A stretch of 64,000 nt of DNA from Lewinella sp. W8 (GTDB lineage: Bacteria > Bacteroidota > Bacteroidia > Chitinophagales > Saprospiraceae): NCBI RefSeq assembly GCF_004375085.3, contig NZ_SNAQ03000017.1, positions 1-64,000 on the forward strand, given 5' to 3'. The translations under genes were made by a program, and so were the position numbers. The notes beneath the pieces were generated by a model that was not told the origin of the DNA, ran no database searches, and worked only from the letters and a program-made list of their open reading frames with translations. This document shows, piece after piece, positions 7,941 to 17,701 of this stretch (position 1 is the stretch's first letter; each line of letters opens with the position of its first letter).

Positions 7941-9728
7941 ATGTTCGACGCCTTACGCCACTTTAACGTCGCCCACAACATCCTGATGGGTTACGTAGAT
8001 TATTACTACCGCTTCAAGCTGATCACGAAGCGGGCCCGGATCCGCTTTGAAAACCGCGACTGGCACGGCACCCAGGCCGACGCCCGCAGCCGGATTTCGC
8101 TGTACCGCGAGGACGTGGGCAAAACCACCGAGCGCATCGAAAAATTACTGGACGGCCAGCGTCCGGGACCGGAATTCTGGGCCGAAGCGAAGGCCGCCTA
8201 CGCCGAAGAAATCGCCCATTTTGACACCCGGAACATCGCCGAGACCTTCTATAATTCGGTCTACCGCCACTTCCACCAGATTGGCGCCAACCGCGACCTC
8301 ATGTTCGTGGCCCGCACGGGCAGCTACCGGGAGTATCAGGGAAGGACGGCCATCAGCCACGATTATCAGCTGGGCAAGAAGGACCTGGCGGACATCGTGC
8401 GGGACCTGCTCCATCACTTTCCCTTCCGGGCCGCATGGGACGACCAGGAGCGGGACATCCAACTCGTGGCGGATCGCTGGCAAAGCATGATCGATCACCA
8501 CGGCGGGCGCCGGACTGAGGACCGGCTCCAGGTCCTGCGGTCGGTGTTTTACCGCAACAAATCGGCCTACATCGTCGGGCGCTTCTTCCACCAGGACGAC
8601 ATCTACCCCTTCATCCTCCCCCTGCTCCACCCCGACGGCCGGGGCATCATGATCGACGCCCTGCTGCTGGCCAGCGACCAGGTAACCTCCATTTTCAGCT
8701 ACCATCGCTCCTACTTTTTGGCCGACATTACCGTGCCCAGCGACATGGTCGATTTCCTCCAAACCTGCATGCCCAGCAAGCAAATCAGCGAGCTCTACAA
8801 CGCCATCGGGTTTGAAAAGCACGGAAAAACGGTCTTTTACCGGGAACTCATCCGGCACTTCCGGCAGACCAGTGGAGCCGGGGATGACGATGATTTGGCG
8901 CGGACGCAGGATGCCAGCGCTACCCCTAAGGAGCCCAGTGACCCCTTCATTACCGCCCCCGGCATCGCCGGGATGGTGATGTACGTGTTCACCACCCCCA
9001 GCCTGAACATGGTCTTCAAGGTGATCCGGGATAAGTTCGCCCCCCCGAAGCAGGTAAGCGCCGCCCACGTGAAGGAGCGGTACGAACTGGTGAAGCACCA
9101 CGACCGCGTCGGCCGGATGGCCGACAGCTACCTCTTCGAGCAACTCGCCCTGCCCGAGGAGCGCTTCCACCCGGATTGCCTCCGGGAACTGCTGGAAACG
9201 GCACCGTCCAAGGTCAACATCGAGGACGGGAAAGTGCACATTTCCCACGTGTACATCGAAAAGAAAATGGTGCCCCTCAACCTGTTCCTGCAGGACGCCG
9301 ACGAGGAGATGGCCCAGAAAGCACTCCGGGATTACGGCCGGGCCATCAAGCAGCTGGCCGCCGCCAATATTTTTCCGGGAGACCTGCTGCTGAAAAACTT
9401 CGGGGTGACGCGCATCAAGCGGGTCGTTTTCTATGACTACGACGAAATCGAACTGGTCACGGACTGTAATTTCCGCCACATCCCCGAGCCCCAGACCTAC
9501 GAGCAGGAAATGGCCAGTCAGCCCTGGTACTACGTCGGTCCCCACGACATTTTCCCCGAAGAATTCCCCGGTTTCCTCATGCGGGCGGGCCCGCACCTGA
9601 CCTACCTCCGGCAGGTGCACGGCGACATCTTCGACGCCGACTTCTGGAACGACGTCAAGGCCCGCTTACTGGCCGGGGAGATCATGGACGTTTTCCCCTA
9701 CCGGTCGGACCAGCGGTTTCTGCAGTAA
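7941..9728 (+). CDS. aceK: Isocitrate dehydrogenase kinase/phosphatase
   Basis: The product matches AceK along its length. AceK phosphorylates and dephosphorylates isocitrate dehydrogenase and so controls flux between the TCA cycle and the glyoxylate shunt. The start at 7941 (MFDALRHF) gives 595 residues, near the roughly 580 of the E. coli enzyme, and fits better than an upstream frame start at 7899. Visible signatures are the N-terminal regulatory region (RFENRDWHGTQADARSRISLY), the nucleotide-binding APGIAGMV (339-346) with FKVIRDKF (359-366), and the catalytic GDLLLKNFG (480-488) with YDYDE (498-502). In enterobacteria aceK follows aceB and aceA; here neither is adjacent. AceK is familiar from Proteobacteria and unexpected in this phylum, so transfer is possible, though composition matches the neighbours. 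Confidence 0.9.
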   Translation: MFDALRHFNVAHNILMGYVDYYYRFKLITKRARIRFENRDWHGTQADARSRISLYREDVGKTTERIEKLLDGQRPGPEFWAEAKAAYAEEIAHFDTRNIAETFYNSVYRHFHQIGANRDLMFVARTGSYREYQGRTAISHDYQLGKKDLADIVRDLLHHFPFRAAWDDQERDIQLVADRWQSMIDHHGGRRTEDRLQVLRSVFYRNKSAYIVGRFFHQDDIYPFILPLLHPDGRGIMIDALLLASDQVTSIFSYHRSYFLADITVPSDMVDFLQTCMPSKQISELYNAIGFEKHGKTVFYRELIRHFRQTSGAGDDDDLARTQDASATPKEPSDPFITAPGIAGMVMYVFTTPSLNMVFKVIRDKFAPPKQVSAAHVKERYELVKHHDRVGRMADSYLFEQLALPEERFHPDCLRELLETAPSKVNIEDGKVHISHVYIEKKMVPLNLFLQDADEEMAQKALRDYGRAIKQLAAANIFPGDLLLKNFGVTRIKRVVFYDYDEIELVTDCNFRHIPEPQTYEQEMASQPWYYVGPHDIFPEEFPGFLMRAGPHLTYLRQVHGDIFDADFWNDVKARLLAGEIMDVFPYRSDQRFLQ

Positions 9729-9861
9729 CCTCAGGTTGGGGGTTGATTGCGTCCTCGAAGAGTCCGAAAAATAACAGATTTTGAGGTCCTTTGAGGGTCG
9801 CCAGGGCAAAGCAAAACCCTAGTATTCTGCCGAGAGGCCAACCTCTCCTCGCTCCAGGAGA

Positions 9862-11436
9862 TTACTGCCCGAACAACTTAAACGACAGGCTGAAAAAGTA
9901 TCCCAGCTCGTAGCGGCTGGTGGTGGGCAGCACCCCGTCCAGGTTGGAGAAGGGGTCGCCGACCTCCAGACCGGCGCCCAGTCGTTGCACCCGCCCGCCG
10001 ATCAGTCCGGCGCTGAGGTATACTTTGTCCCGGCTGCCGAGCACCAGGCTCGGCCCCAGCAGGAAGGTCGCCGACTGGGCGGCATCCGTGCCGGTGAGGG
10101 GCAGCCCGACCCCCAGAGCGCCCCCCAGGCTGGCCTTTCCGTTGGAATAAGGATGGAAGTGAAAAAAGGTGTTGACGATGGGCAGGAAGCGGTCCTTGTC
10201 CGCACCGACGACAACACCCTCCCGCACCAGATAATCCTGCGGCGCGGAGAAGTACTGTCCGAGGCTTAGCCCAACGCTGGAACTGATCCGGAGGCCACCC
10301 CGAACCCCCACCCGAACGGGCGTCAGCTTGACCGCCGCGGCCCCGGTGCGGTTGCCGGCCGTGTCCAGGGCGTACAGGGAGGGGTTGAGCCGAAAGGCTC
10401 CACCATCCGCCGCAAATCGCTCCGTGTAGGTAAAGGTCGCACTGCGGATTTGCTCGATCTCGTACCGCAACTCAATGAGGCTGCGGGTGTAGGCCATCTG
10501 GTTGGTATTGACGATCGTTTCCACGCTGGCCTGGTTCTTGGCGAGGTTTTCTTCCACTTTAAGCGACGCGGTGTGCACCTCTCCGATGGAGTTATCGAGC
10601 TCCTGTACCAGCTCGTTCCCCGGGGGTACGCCCATCAGGTACAACTCTTCCCGCATCTCGTTCAGGGTCTGCGTCTGCTGGTGATATTGCCCCCGTAGTT
10701 TTTCCAGTTTCGCCAGGTCAGTCCGGAGAGATTTAGCCTGCTCCTCGGCGATGGACAACATATCAAAATCATCCGGTTTGTTCCCGATGGCGTTTTTAAT
10801 GAACTCTTCCGCGATGGTGGTAATCTGCTGCGGCTTCAGGTTGGGATAGTGCTTCAGGTACTTTATTTCTCGCCGCGCCAACTCCACTTTATCCCGCTGT
10901 GCCATGGTGGCCCTGAGGGTAGTATTCAGCTTTTGCATTTTACGCTCGGTGTCGTCCATTTCGAAGAGTAGGTCCTCAAAGCGGGTGCGAAATTCCAGCA
11001 GCGCGCCCTCAAACTCCGCACTGACCATACCCCGGACGGTTTCCTCCCCACTCCATTCATCGTAGGTTTCTCCCGCGTCCCCGCTGATGTCCTTCAGCGG
11101 GTCCACGCCTCCGGCCATCCCCCCGAAGGAGGGCAGTCCGCCCCCCGGCACGAGATTCTGCAGAAAGGGTAAACCACCACCGGTGCCCTCTGCGGGCACC
11201 TCTTCGGTCTTGGTGACTTCCACCCCGTAGCGGAAGGTGTTCAGGTCCGTGAGGTGCAGATAAACCTCCTCGCGGTTTTTCACCACCGCCTGATCGAGGG
11301 TGTCGCCCCCGCACACGTAAGTCGGCTGCTGGGTGAGCACATTATAGTAAATATGCAGGGGTTGGGCCATCACGGAAGTACCACAAAACAGTAGGCCAAT
11401 GCCCCCGAGGAGGAGGCGTATGCGGAGGGACATCAT
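9862..11436 (-). CDS. Exported coiled-coil protein with C-terminal barrel-like domain
   Basis: A 524-residue protein of unknown function. It has a signal peptide (first 24 residues, ending VMAQ), a short N-terminal domain beginning LHIYYNVLTQQPTYVC, and a Gly/Pro-rich linker (85-110). A long helical coiled-coil part follows (about 135-330, many K/E/L heptads), then a C-terminal region (370-524) with alternating hydrophobic strands ending in SLSFKLFGQ, the pattern of an outer-membrane beta-barrel closing on a terminal aromatic strand. It is divergent from the caspase-TPR gene at 11637, and its N-terminal LHIYYN echoes LHVIYN of the caspase-like protein at 14188. That suggests it belongs to the same cluster, perhaps as the outer-membrane component. 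The role is inferred only from context. Confidence 0.7.
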   Translation of the reverse strand: MMSLRIRLLLGGIGLLFCGTSVMAQPLHIYYNVLTQQPTYVCGGDTLDQAVVKNREEVYLHLTDLNTFRYGVEVTKTEEVPAEGTGGGLPFLQNLVPGGGLPSFGGMAGGVDPLKDISGDAGETYDEWSGEETVRGMVSAEFEGALLEFRTRFEDLLFEMDDTERKMQKLNTTLRATMAQRDKVELARREIKYLKHYPNLKPQQITTIAEEFIKNAIGNKPDDFDMLSIAEEQAKSLRTDLAKLEKLRGQYHQQTQTLNEMREELYLMGVPPGNELVQELDNSIGEVHTASLKVEENLAKNQASVETIVNTNQMAYTRSLIELRYEIEQIRSATFTYTERFAADGGAFRLNPSLYALDTAGNRTGAAAVKLTPVRVGVRGGLRISSSVGLSLGQYFSAPQDYLVREGVVVGADKDRFLPIVNTFFHFHPYSNGKASLGGALGVGLPLTGTDAAQSATFLLGPSLVLGSRDKVYLSAGLIGGRVQRLGAGLEVGDPFSNLDGVLPTTSRYELGYFFSLSFKLFGQ

Positions 11437-11636
11437 GTTGTTTCTTTTTCGGAAAGATAGCGGAACAATTACCCTAATCAGTAGGTAGTTCTACCTATTT
11501 CACCCCACGACACTTCCAGGTTCTTCGCTCCAACCTTAAGTTGTTTTCCGAAACCATCCCTCGGAAAACAAGGGCTTGTCCCACAAAAGGTTAAATTTAT
11601 CACCCCGGGCCAGCCTTTTCCATCTAAGCATCCCTT

Positions 11637-14060
11637 TTGCTGCAAAACTGTGCACATAAAACCGTGATTCTGGCTTGTTTGAGCTGGTGCTTCACTACGG
11701 CCATCCTGGCACAGGGTTTTACTCCCCAGGAGGAAAACGGTAACGTCCTGGCGGTGGTCATCGGCATTTCTGACTACCAGGATGCGGCCATCGATGATCT
11801 CCGCTTCGCGCACCGCGACGCCCTGGCGTTTGCCGACTTTCTCTTCTCCCCGGAAGGCGGTGGCCTCGGCCCGGATCAGGTCCGCTTGCTGCTGGATGAA
11901 GAAGCGACGCTGGCCAGCATTCAGTCCGCACTGGCCTGGCAGTTAAAGGGCGCGAGCGCAGGTGCCAGGGTAATTCTGTACTTCGCCGGGCACGGTGACG
12001 TGGAAACTGGTGAGCAGAATACTCAGGGATATCTCCTGGCCCACGATACCCCCAAGAACAACTACAACCTACTGGCGCTCGGTATTGGGTACCTCAATCA
12101 GCATTTGGCGGCCCTTTCCGCCCGGGGAGCCTCCACCGTGGTCATCTCCGACGCCTGCCACGCCGGCACCCTGGCCGGCAACGATAACGACGGCCGCATC
12201 ATCACGGCCACCCAGCTGGCCCGTCGGCAGCAAAACGAAATTAAAATCCTGTCCTGTCAACCCTACGAGCTGGCCAAAGAGGGCACCCGCTGGGGAGAAG
12301 GGCGGGGCGCCTTTTCCTATTACCTAATTGAGGCCCTGCGCGGAACGGCCGATACGGACAAGAACCGGGAAATCGACCTCTACGAGCTCGAGCGATTCCT
12401 CCAGGACCGCGTCCGGGGGGCCACCGAGCGGAGTCAGCACCCGGAAGTCGTCGGGGGGCGCAAGAGCATCCCCTTCTTCCGCGTGGACGCCGACGCTGCC
12501 GCCCTTTCCCAGTCCCGTAACCGCCAACGGCTGACCAAGAGCTTCCTGGAAACCACCCTGGAAACCGCCTCCCGCAGCGTGCAACGGGATTACGTCCGCT
12601 TCGGACGCGCCCTGCAGCGCGGCAGATTGCTGTATCCGGAGGGGAAGTCAGCCTTTGCCTATTTCGAGCGCCTGCGGACCGACACCAGCCTGGCCCCGAT
12701 TCGCTACCTGCTTGAGGAGAAGATGACGGTGGCCCTGCTGGATTCCGTGCAGCAGGCCATCCGGGCCTACCTCAATACCGACGCCAATGAGCTCATGCAG
12801 CGGGAGCGCCTGGACGAGAAGTACCGAATTTTCCCCGAATACCTCGAACGAGCGGCCGGGATATTTGGCGAGCAGGATCCGCGATACCGCTCCACGGTGG
12901 CCAAAAAGCACTATTTCCGCGGACTGGTCCTACGCCTGGAAGGAGAAAGGAGCCAACGACCGGATTCCCTCTACCAACTGGCGCTACGGGAGCAACTTGC
13001 GGCCCTGGAGCTGGAAGACCAGGCGGCTTACCTGTTCAACGAACTGGGGCTCCTCCATTTACGGACCCGCAACAACGAAGCGGCTTCCCAGGCTTTCGCC
13101 CGGGCGATGACCATTGCCCCCACCTGGGCATTGCCCTACAACAATATTGCCAGCCTTTACAAGAGCATCAGTCCTAAAGACTACTACGAATACATCAAGG
13201 CGCAGTACGAAACGGCCATTGCCCTGAAACCCGACTTTGCCACGGCCTACATGAACTACGGCAACTTTCTGGTGGCCAACCTGCAACAAGCGGAAGCGGA
13301 GCCCTACCTCCGCAAGGCACTGAGTCTCGGCCCCGATTACGTCGACGCCTACTATAACCTTGGCATCACCATTTACCCCCAGAAGACCCAGGAAGCCATT
13401 GGGCTGTTCCGGGAAGCGCTGCGCCGGAACCCGGCCTACCGGGATGCCCACCTCGGCCTGGGCCTGGCCCAGGACCATCTCGGTCTTCAGGATTCTGCCT
13501 TCCAGCATTACCGGACCGCCATCCTCGCGGGCGTTTCCTACCCCCACGCCTTCGGGCGTTTGCGGGAGCTCGGGACCCAGCTGGGTCGGCAGCAGGAAGT
13601 AATGGAAACCCTGGAGTCTTCCCTGCACCACAACGCTTACCGGGTGGAGGCCTTTGTCCACCTAGGACTACTGGATACCCTATCTCCCCACTGGCAACGA
13701 ACGTTGAGCACCGAACACCCGGGGCTTCCGGAGCGAGCGGATATGGCCAAATTAATTGGGTATGGCTTCTTCAACCAGGGCAATCCAGCACTGGCGGAAC
13801 GTGCCTTTCAGTTGGCCATTACCTGGCAGGAAGACGCTCCACAGTACTACGTAGACCTTACGGGATTTTACACGGTCCGTAAGGAGTACCGGGAAGCCCT
13901 CCGGACCATGAAAAAATGCTACCAAAAGGCCCGCAAGCAGGAAGTCCTGGAAACCTATTGCAAGAACTTTCGGGAGGGTGGCCTTTATGCTCCCCTGCGG
14001 GAAACCTCCGACTTCCAAAAAATCACCAAAAAGTACTGTGGGGCTTTTAGCTCTCCCTGA
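11637..14060 (+). CDS. Exported caspase-fold protease with TPR repeats
   Basis: The 807-residue protein has a signal peptide (ending AILAQ), then a peptidase C14 domain (about 35-285): VVIGISDYQD, YFAGHGD with catalytic H119, and ISDACHAG with catalytic C174. The C-terminal two thirds (about 330-800) is a solenoid of TPR-like helical pairs, for example AYLFNELGLLHLRTRNNEAA and AYYNLGIT. A stop codon lies at 11625 in frame, so translation starts at the TTG at 11637 or the GTG at 11664; both keep the signal peptide. Caspase-like proteins with TPRs are common in multicellular or complex bacteria; substrates are largely unknown. It is the first gene of a plus-strand series running to 20573. A copy of the GCACCTGCGC motif (11956-11965) lies inside the protease domain without breaking it. 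Confidence 0.85.
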   Translation: MLQNCAHKTVILACLSWCFTTAILAQGFTPQEENGNVLAVVIGISDYQDAAIDDLRFAHRDALAFADFLFSPEGGGLGPDQVRLLLDEEATLASIQSALAWQLKGASAGARVILYFAGHGDVETGEQNTQGYLLAHDTPKNNYNLLALGIGYLNQHLAALSARGASTVVISDACHAGTLAGNDNDGRIITATQLARRQQNEIKILSCQPYELAKEGTRWGEGRGAFSYYLIEALRGTADTDKNREIDLYELERFLQDRVRGATERSQHPEVVGGRKSIPFFRVDADAAALSQSRNRQRLTKSFLETTLETASRSVQRDYVRFGRALQRGRLLYPEGKSAFAYFERLRTDTSLAPIRYLLEEKMTVALLDSVQQAIRAYLNTDANELMQRERLDEKYRIFPEYLERAAGIFGEQDPRYRSTVAKKHYFRGLVLRLEGERSQRPDSLYQLALREQLAALELEDQAAYLFNELGLLHLRTRNNEAASQAFARAMTIAPTWALPYNNIASLYKSISPKDYYEYIKAQYETAIALKPDFATAYMNYGNFLVANLQQAEAEPYLRKALSLGPDYVDAYYNLGITIYPQKTQEAIGLFREALRRNPAYRDAHLGLGLAQDHLGLQDSAFQHYRTAILAGVSYPHAFGRLRELGTQLGRQQEVMETLESSLHHNAYRVEAFVHLGLLDTLSPHWQRTLSTEHPGLPERADMAKLIGYGFFNQGNPALAERAFQLAITWQEDAPQYYVDLTGFYTVRKEYREALRTMKKCYQKARKQEVLETYCKNFREGGLYAPLRETSDFQKITKKYCGAFSSP

Positions 14061-14187
14061 ATGACGGCGGTCCGGTCGGTTTCCTGCCGAACCTGATCCC
14101 GCCCACCACTACCCGCCAAAGCGATAATCGTTATCTTCCAATCAGTTAGACGCTTCGGCCATCACCTTCAACTAAACGAATCAGCAC

Positions 14188-15429
14188 ATGCGTCATCCCT
14201 CATTTTCCCTCTTCATCCTGCTCCTGTTCGCCGCCGGGGGCCTGCTGGGCCAGGCGAAGACCCTGCACGTCATCTACAACATCAATGACCACCAACAAGA
14301 CGGCATTTTCCAGGGTTGCCAGCAAGACCGTACCAATTCGGAAGAACTCTTTTCTACCATCGGGCAACTCGCCCGGGAGATGGATATGGGCATTCAGGTA
14401 AAAGAACATCCCGTCCAGTTTAACAAGGCCAGCATCACCGATTTCCTGACCAACCTTGACCCGGGAATGGACGATGCCATCGTCTTCCTCTTCTCCGGGC
14501 ACGGGATGATCAGCGACAACCGGTCTCGGTGGCCACTCATGTACTACTGCCAGGAAGCCGAATTCGAGAACTTCAACGCCGAAAACTGTACGCTTTCGCT
14601 CAAGTGGGTTCACGACCAACTCAAAGCCATGAACATCCGCATGTCCATGGCCATCAGCAGCAGCTGTAATAACGACCCCTTCACCGACGGGAACGTCGAA
14701 CAACTGCGCCGGGAGATGCGGGAACATTCTTCCGGAACCACGGAAGGTGGTGAGGGTCACTACAATTTTGACCTCTTCACCCAGTTCAACGGCCACATTC
14801 TGGCGTCGGGCGCTTCGCCCGGGGAGGTTGCTTACCTGAACGATGACCTCGGCTCCTACTACATCAATGCCTTCCTCAACGTCATGATTGACGGTTTGAT
14901 CTCCGACAAGGCCACCACCTGGGCCAGCATCTTCAAGAAGACCAACACGACGGTCAACAACATCAAACCGGACCAAAAACCGCAATTCCTCATTTTCCGG
15001 GATAACCGCAACAGCTACTCCGGCGAACTTACCGGGAAGTACGATGACGATGACGCTGAGCTCTTCGGCTTCGACGAAGCTGACTTTAGTAAGGAATGGG
15101 AGACGGCCTTCGAGATCGAAGAGGCCCTCGAAATGCTGCCCTATATCCTGGTTAAGGCCCTGATTGACCAGGTTTCGATGGAGGACACCGAAAACTTCGA
15201 TTTTCAGGCCGAAAGGATCATTGCCTTCTACGACCAGGAGGTGCTGACGCCCTATTATTTTGATTATGCCGCCGAAGACGGGTTGGCCCAATACTACTGT
15301 GAAGAAACCGTCTTGAGCATTCAGGATAAATACTTCAACGAAGATTTTGAACTCGCCATGGAGCTGTTCCCTCTGCTCCCCGAGGCGCTCCGTCGTCGGG
15401 TTGCCGCTTTTGTCGACACCCTCCGGTAA
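14188..15429 (+). CDS. Exported caspase-like (C14) protein
   Basis: The 413-residue protein has a signal peptide (to about residue 21, LLGQ) and a metacaspase-like domain: LHVIYNINDH as first strand, IVFLFSGHGM with H105 and MAISSSCNND with C160 as the presumed catalytic pair. A later segment GHILASGASPGEVAY matches the substrate-loop region of caspase folds. The remainder (about 290-413) is acidic and helical without a recognised domain. It follows the caspase-TPR gene by 127 bp on the same strand, so two exported caspases are produced side by side and could form a cascade or an active/regulatory pair. Activity is likely, since both catalytic residues are present. Confidence 0.78.
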   Translation: MRHPSFSLFILLLFAAGGLLGQAKTLHVIYNINDHQQDGIFQGCQQDRTNSEELFSTIGQLAREMDMGIQVKEHPVQFNKASITDFLTNLDPGMDDAIVFLFSGHGMISDNRSRWPLMYYCQEAEFENFNAENCTLSLKWVHDQLKAMNIRMSMAISSSCNNDPFTDGNVEQLRREMREHSSGTTEGGEGHYNFDLFTQFNGHILASGASPGEVAYLNDDLGSYYINAFLNVMIDGLISDKATTWASIFKKTNTTVNNIKPDQKPQFLIFRDNRNSYSGELTGKYDDDDAELFGFDEADFSKEWETAFEIEEALEMLPYILVKALIDQVSMEDTENFDFQAERIIAFYDQEVLTPYYFDYAAEDGLAQYYCEETVLSIQDKYFNEDFELAMELFPLLPEALRRRVAAFVDTLR

Positions 15430-15498
15430 CCGCACTCCTCACTACCCTCATCACACTGGTACCCCTTGTCGGTGTCCCGTGTACAAACTACCTGTTTT

Positions 15499-16476
15499 AT
15501 GAAATACTATCTATTTACCCTTTGCCTAGCCCTTTCCCTCGGGCTGATGGCACAAACCGCTCCCTCCACGAGTAACCCGCCCGCCACCACGCCTCCCCCC
15601 ACGGCCGTCAGCACCGGGGCTTCGACGGGCTCCGGGACAAGTACGACCTTCAATACCGGGACAAATACCACCACTACGACCCCTCCCCCCACCAACGACC
15701 GCACCATGGGCCTCGGCGCTCGCCTGCGCGCCGGCCTCGCCAACAACGCCAATGTAGCCGCAGCGGTGGATAACGGTACTCGCCGTGCCGTTCCGCCCAC
15801 CCCCCGGCCAAGCACTGACGTGGTGGAGGACACTCCCACCATGGACGATACTCCGGTGATGGATGAGGACGTCACGATGGACGAGGAGGTGGATTACTTC
15901 ACCGAGTACCTTTCCCAGGCCGTACTGGCCTACGAAGATTCGGATTACGAAACTGCCGGCCTTTACGTCGAATTCGCCGCCGATGAGTTAGACATCACCA
16001 ATGAGGATGACGTTCTCCTGTTCTTTGAAGCTGCCGCCTCCGTCGCCTACTCCCTGAACTACGAGGAAGGAGACACGGAAGCCGCCAATAAGCTGCTGAC
16101 GATTGGCAACACGAAACTGGCCGCCTACACCGAGCTTTATCCCGCCACGGAAGACAACGCACACCTGTACGACCAGGCCGGCTACGTCTACTACGAGCTC
16201 GACTTTAACGACGATGCCCTGCGGTTTTTCTACGCCTCCATTCAGGCGGTTCCCGACGACGCCAATATCGCCTACATGATCGCCAGTACGGCGGCCCTGA
16301 CCGGGCAGCACGAAGCGGCCCTCAGCTACCTCGAGTACGCCCTGCAGTTGGGCTACTACGATAATATTCTGGCCGACGAGGATCTGGACGACGACTACAT
16401 CAGCACCGACAGTGATTTGGAATCCCTGACGAAGTACCCGAAATATCAGGAGTTGAAGGAAACCTACGGCTTCTAA
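15499..16476 (+). CDS. Exported acidic TPR protein
   Basis: Translation probably starts at the ATG at 15499, where a signal peptide begins (MKYYLFTLCLALSLGLMAQ). The mature protein opens with a Thr/Ser/Pro-rich low-complexity segment (about 20-75), followed by an acidic linker with repeated TMDD/VMDED units and then TPR-like helices (about 150-300): AVLAYEDSDYETAGLYVEFA, AYVYYELDFNDDALRFFYAS-like pairs. No enzyme motif is visible. The flexible stalk plus TPR head suggests a periplasmic or surface adaptor. It lies between the second caspase and the CHASE2 sensor with short gaps (16 bp to the next start), as expected for an operon. Confidence 0.75.
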   Translation: MKYYLFTLCLALSLGLMAQTAPSTSNPPATTPPPTAVSTGASTGSGTSTTFNTGTNTTTTTPPPTNDRTMGLGARLRAGLANNANVAAAVDNGTRRAVPPTPRPSTDVVEDTPTMDDTPVMDEDVTMDEEVDYFTEYLSQAVLAYEDSDYETAGLYVEFAADELDITNEDDVLLFFEAAASVAYSLNYEEGDTEAANKLLTIGNTKLAAYTELYPATEDNAHLYDQAGYVYYELDFNDDALRFFYASIQAVPDDANIAYMIASTAALTGQHEAALSYLEYALQLGYYDNILADEDLDDDYISTDSDLESLTKYPKYQELKETYGF

Positions 16477-16492
16477 ACCGTAATTTCCCACG

Positions 16493-17701
16493 ATGAATAA
16501 CCGGTTTTTCCATATTCACGGATTGGCGATCACCCTGATCATCTTTCTCTTTATCGGTCTGGTCAAGCTGGTTACTTTCCAATCTCATTACTTCGACCCC
16601 TTCAACAACGGGATGAAGGACTATGAGGTGACGGACATCATCTACTCCCAACTGCGGGACAAGGAACGCGTGAAACGGGAAACGCGAATTGCCCTGGTCC
16701 ACGTGGAGAAGCCCACCCGGGAAGAACTGGCCGCGGTGCTCGAACGCATCGCGGCCTTTTCCCCGGCCGTCATCGGAGTGGACATCCTGCTGCGGGGAGA
16801 AAAGGACAGCCTCGGGGATCATGAATTGCGGAGGGTCCTTGACAGTATCCCCAACGTTGTCCTCGCCGCCAACCTGGCTCCCTACGTGGATTCCCTGAAG
16901 GGCATTCCCGAGATGATCGTTTCGGATTCGGCCTTTTCAGGGAGGGTCACCTCCGCCTACACCAACTTCCTGGCGGGAGAAGACAAGACCGTCCGGATGT
17001 TTACCCCACGCTTGTCTACCCTGGACGGCCAGACGCACGACGCCTTTGGCGTTGCCCTGGTCCGGCAGTACGACGACGCCAGCGTACGCCGCCTGCTGCG
17101 CCGGAACAATCCGGCCGAACGAATCGACTACCTGGGGGAATACCGCAGCTTCCTGCGCAAAAACGGCAGTGATGTTCTGGAGGCCTCCGAGGAAGAACTT
17201 TCTGTCCTGTTCCGCGACCGCATCGTAATGGTTGGCTTTGCGGACAGTCGGGATCCCGATGCCCCCATTGAAGACCGATACTTCACGCCCCTCAATCCCG
17301 TGTACACGGGCAGAAGCATTCCCGACATGTACGGCATGGTGATTCACGCCAACATCGTTTCCATGATTCTGGATGGTCGCTTCATTTATGAACTGCCCGC
17401 ATGGGTCCGGACGCTGCTGATCATTGCCTTTACCTACTTCAACGTCCAGATCATCCACCGCATCTACCACTGGCTGCCCGACACCTTCCACGGCATCACC
17501 CGGATCATGCAGCTGATTGAGTTGCTTATTTTCTTTTTCTTTGTTGCCTTTCTGTTTAATGAATTCCGGATCAAAATCGATTTCTCTACGGGCTTTCTGG
17601 CCCTCATCCTGGCCTACGACGTGGTGATGATCTACGAAAGCCTCATTCGGAAAAGAATCCCCTTTTTAAATAACGTGAACTATGAAGATGAAAATGAATA
17701 A
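16493..17701 (+). CDS. CHASE2-domain membrane sensor without output domain
   Basis: The 402-residue protein has one N-terminal transmembrane helix (about 10-28), an extracytoplasmic CHASE2 domain (about 35-300) and three C-terminal hydrophobic segments (about 306-323, 337-355, 362-378). CHASE2 is an extracellular sensory domain normally followed by three helices and a kinase or cyclase. Here the chain ends shortly after the helices, so no signalling output is fused. Visible CHASE2-like stretches are IALVHVEKPTREELAAVLE, AVIGVDILLRGE and FRDRIVMVGFADSRDPDA. It overlaps the next gene by 20 bp, a strong sign of translational coupling with the FecR-like protein. It could pass a signal to that partner or to the exported proteases. 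Confidence 0.85.
   Translation: MNNRFFHIHGLAITLIIFLFIGLVKLVTFQSHYFDPFNNGMKDYEVTDIIYSQLRDKERVKRETRIALVHVEKPTREELAAVLERIAAFSPAVIGVDILLRGEKDSLGDHELRRVLDSIPNVVLAANLAPYVDSLKGIPEMIVSDSAFSGRVTSAYTNFLAGEDKTVRMFTPRLSTLDGQTHDAFGVALVRQYDDASVRRLLRRNNPAERIDYLGEYRSFLRKNGSDVLEASEEELSVLFRDRIVMVGFADSRDPDAPIEDRYFTPLNPVYTGRSIPDMYGMVIHANIVSMILDGRFIYELPAWVRTLLIIAFTYFNVQIIHRIYHWLPDTFHGITRIMQLIELLIFFFFVAFLFNEFRIKIDFSTGFLALILAYDVVMIYESLIRKRIPFLNNVNYEDENE

Noticed and set aside
9729-9861. Terminator or small gene after aceK
   Set aside because: No convincing hairpin with a T-run or open frame was found in this 130-bp gap.
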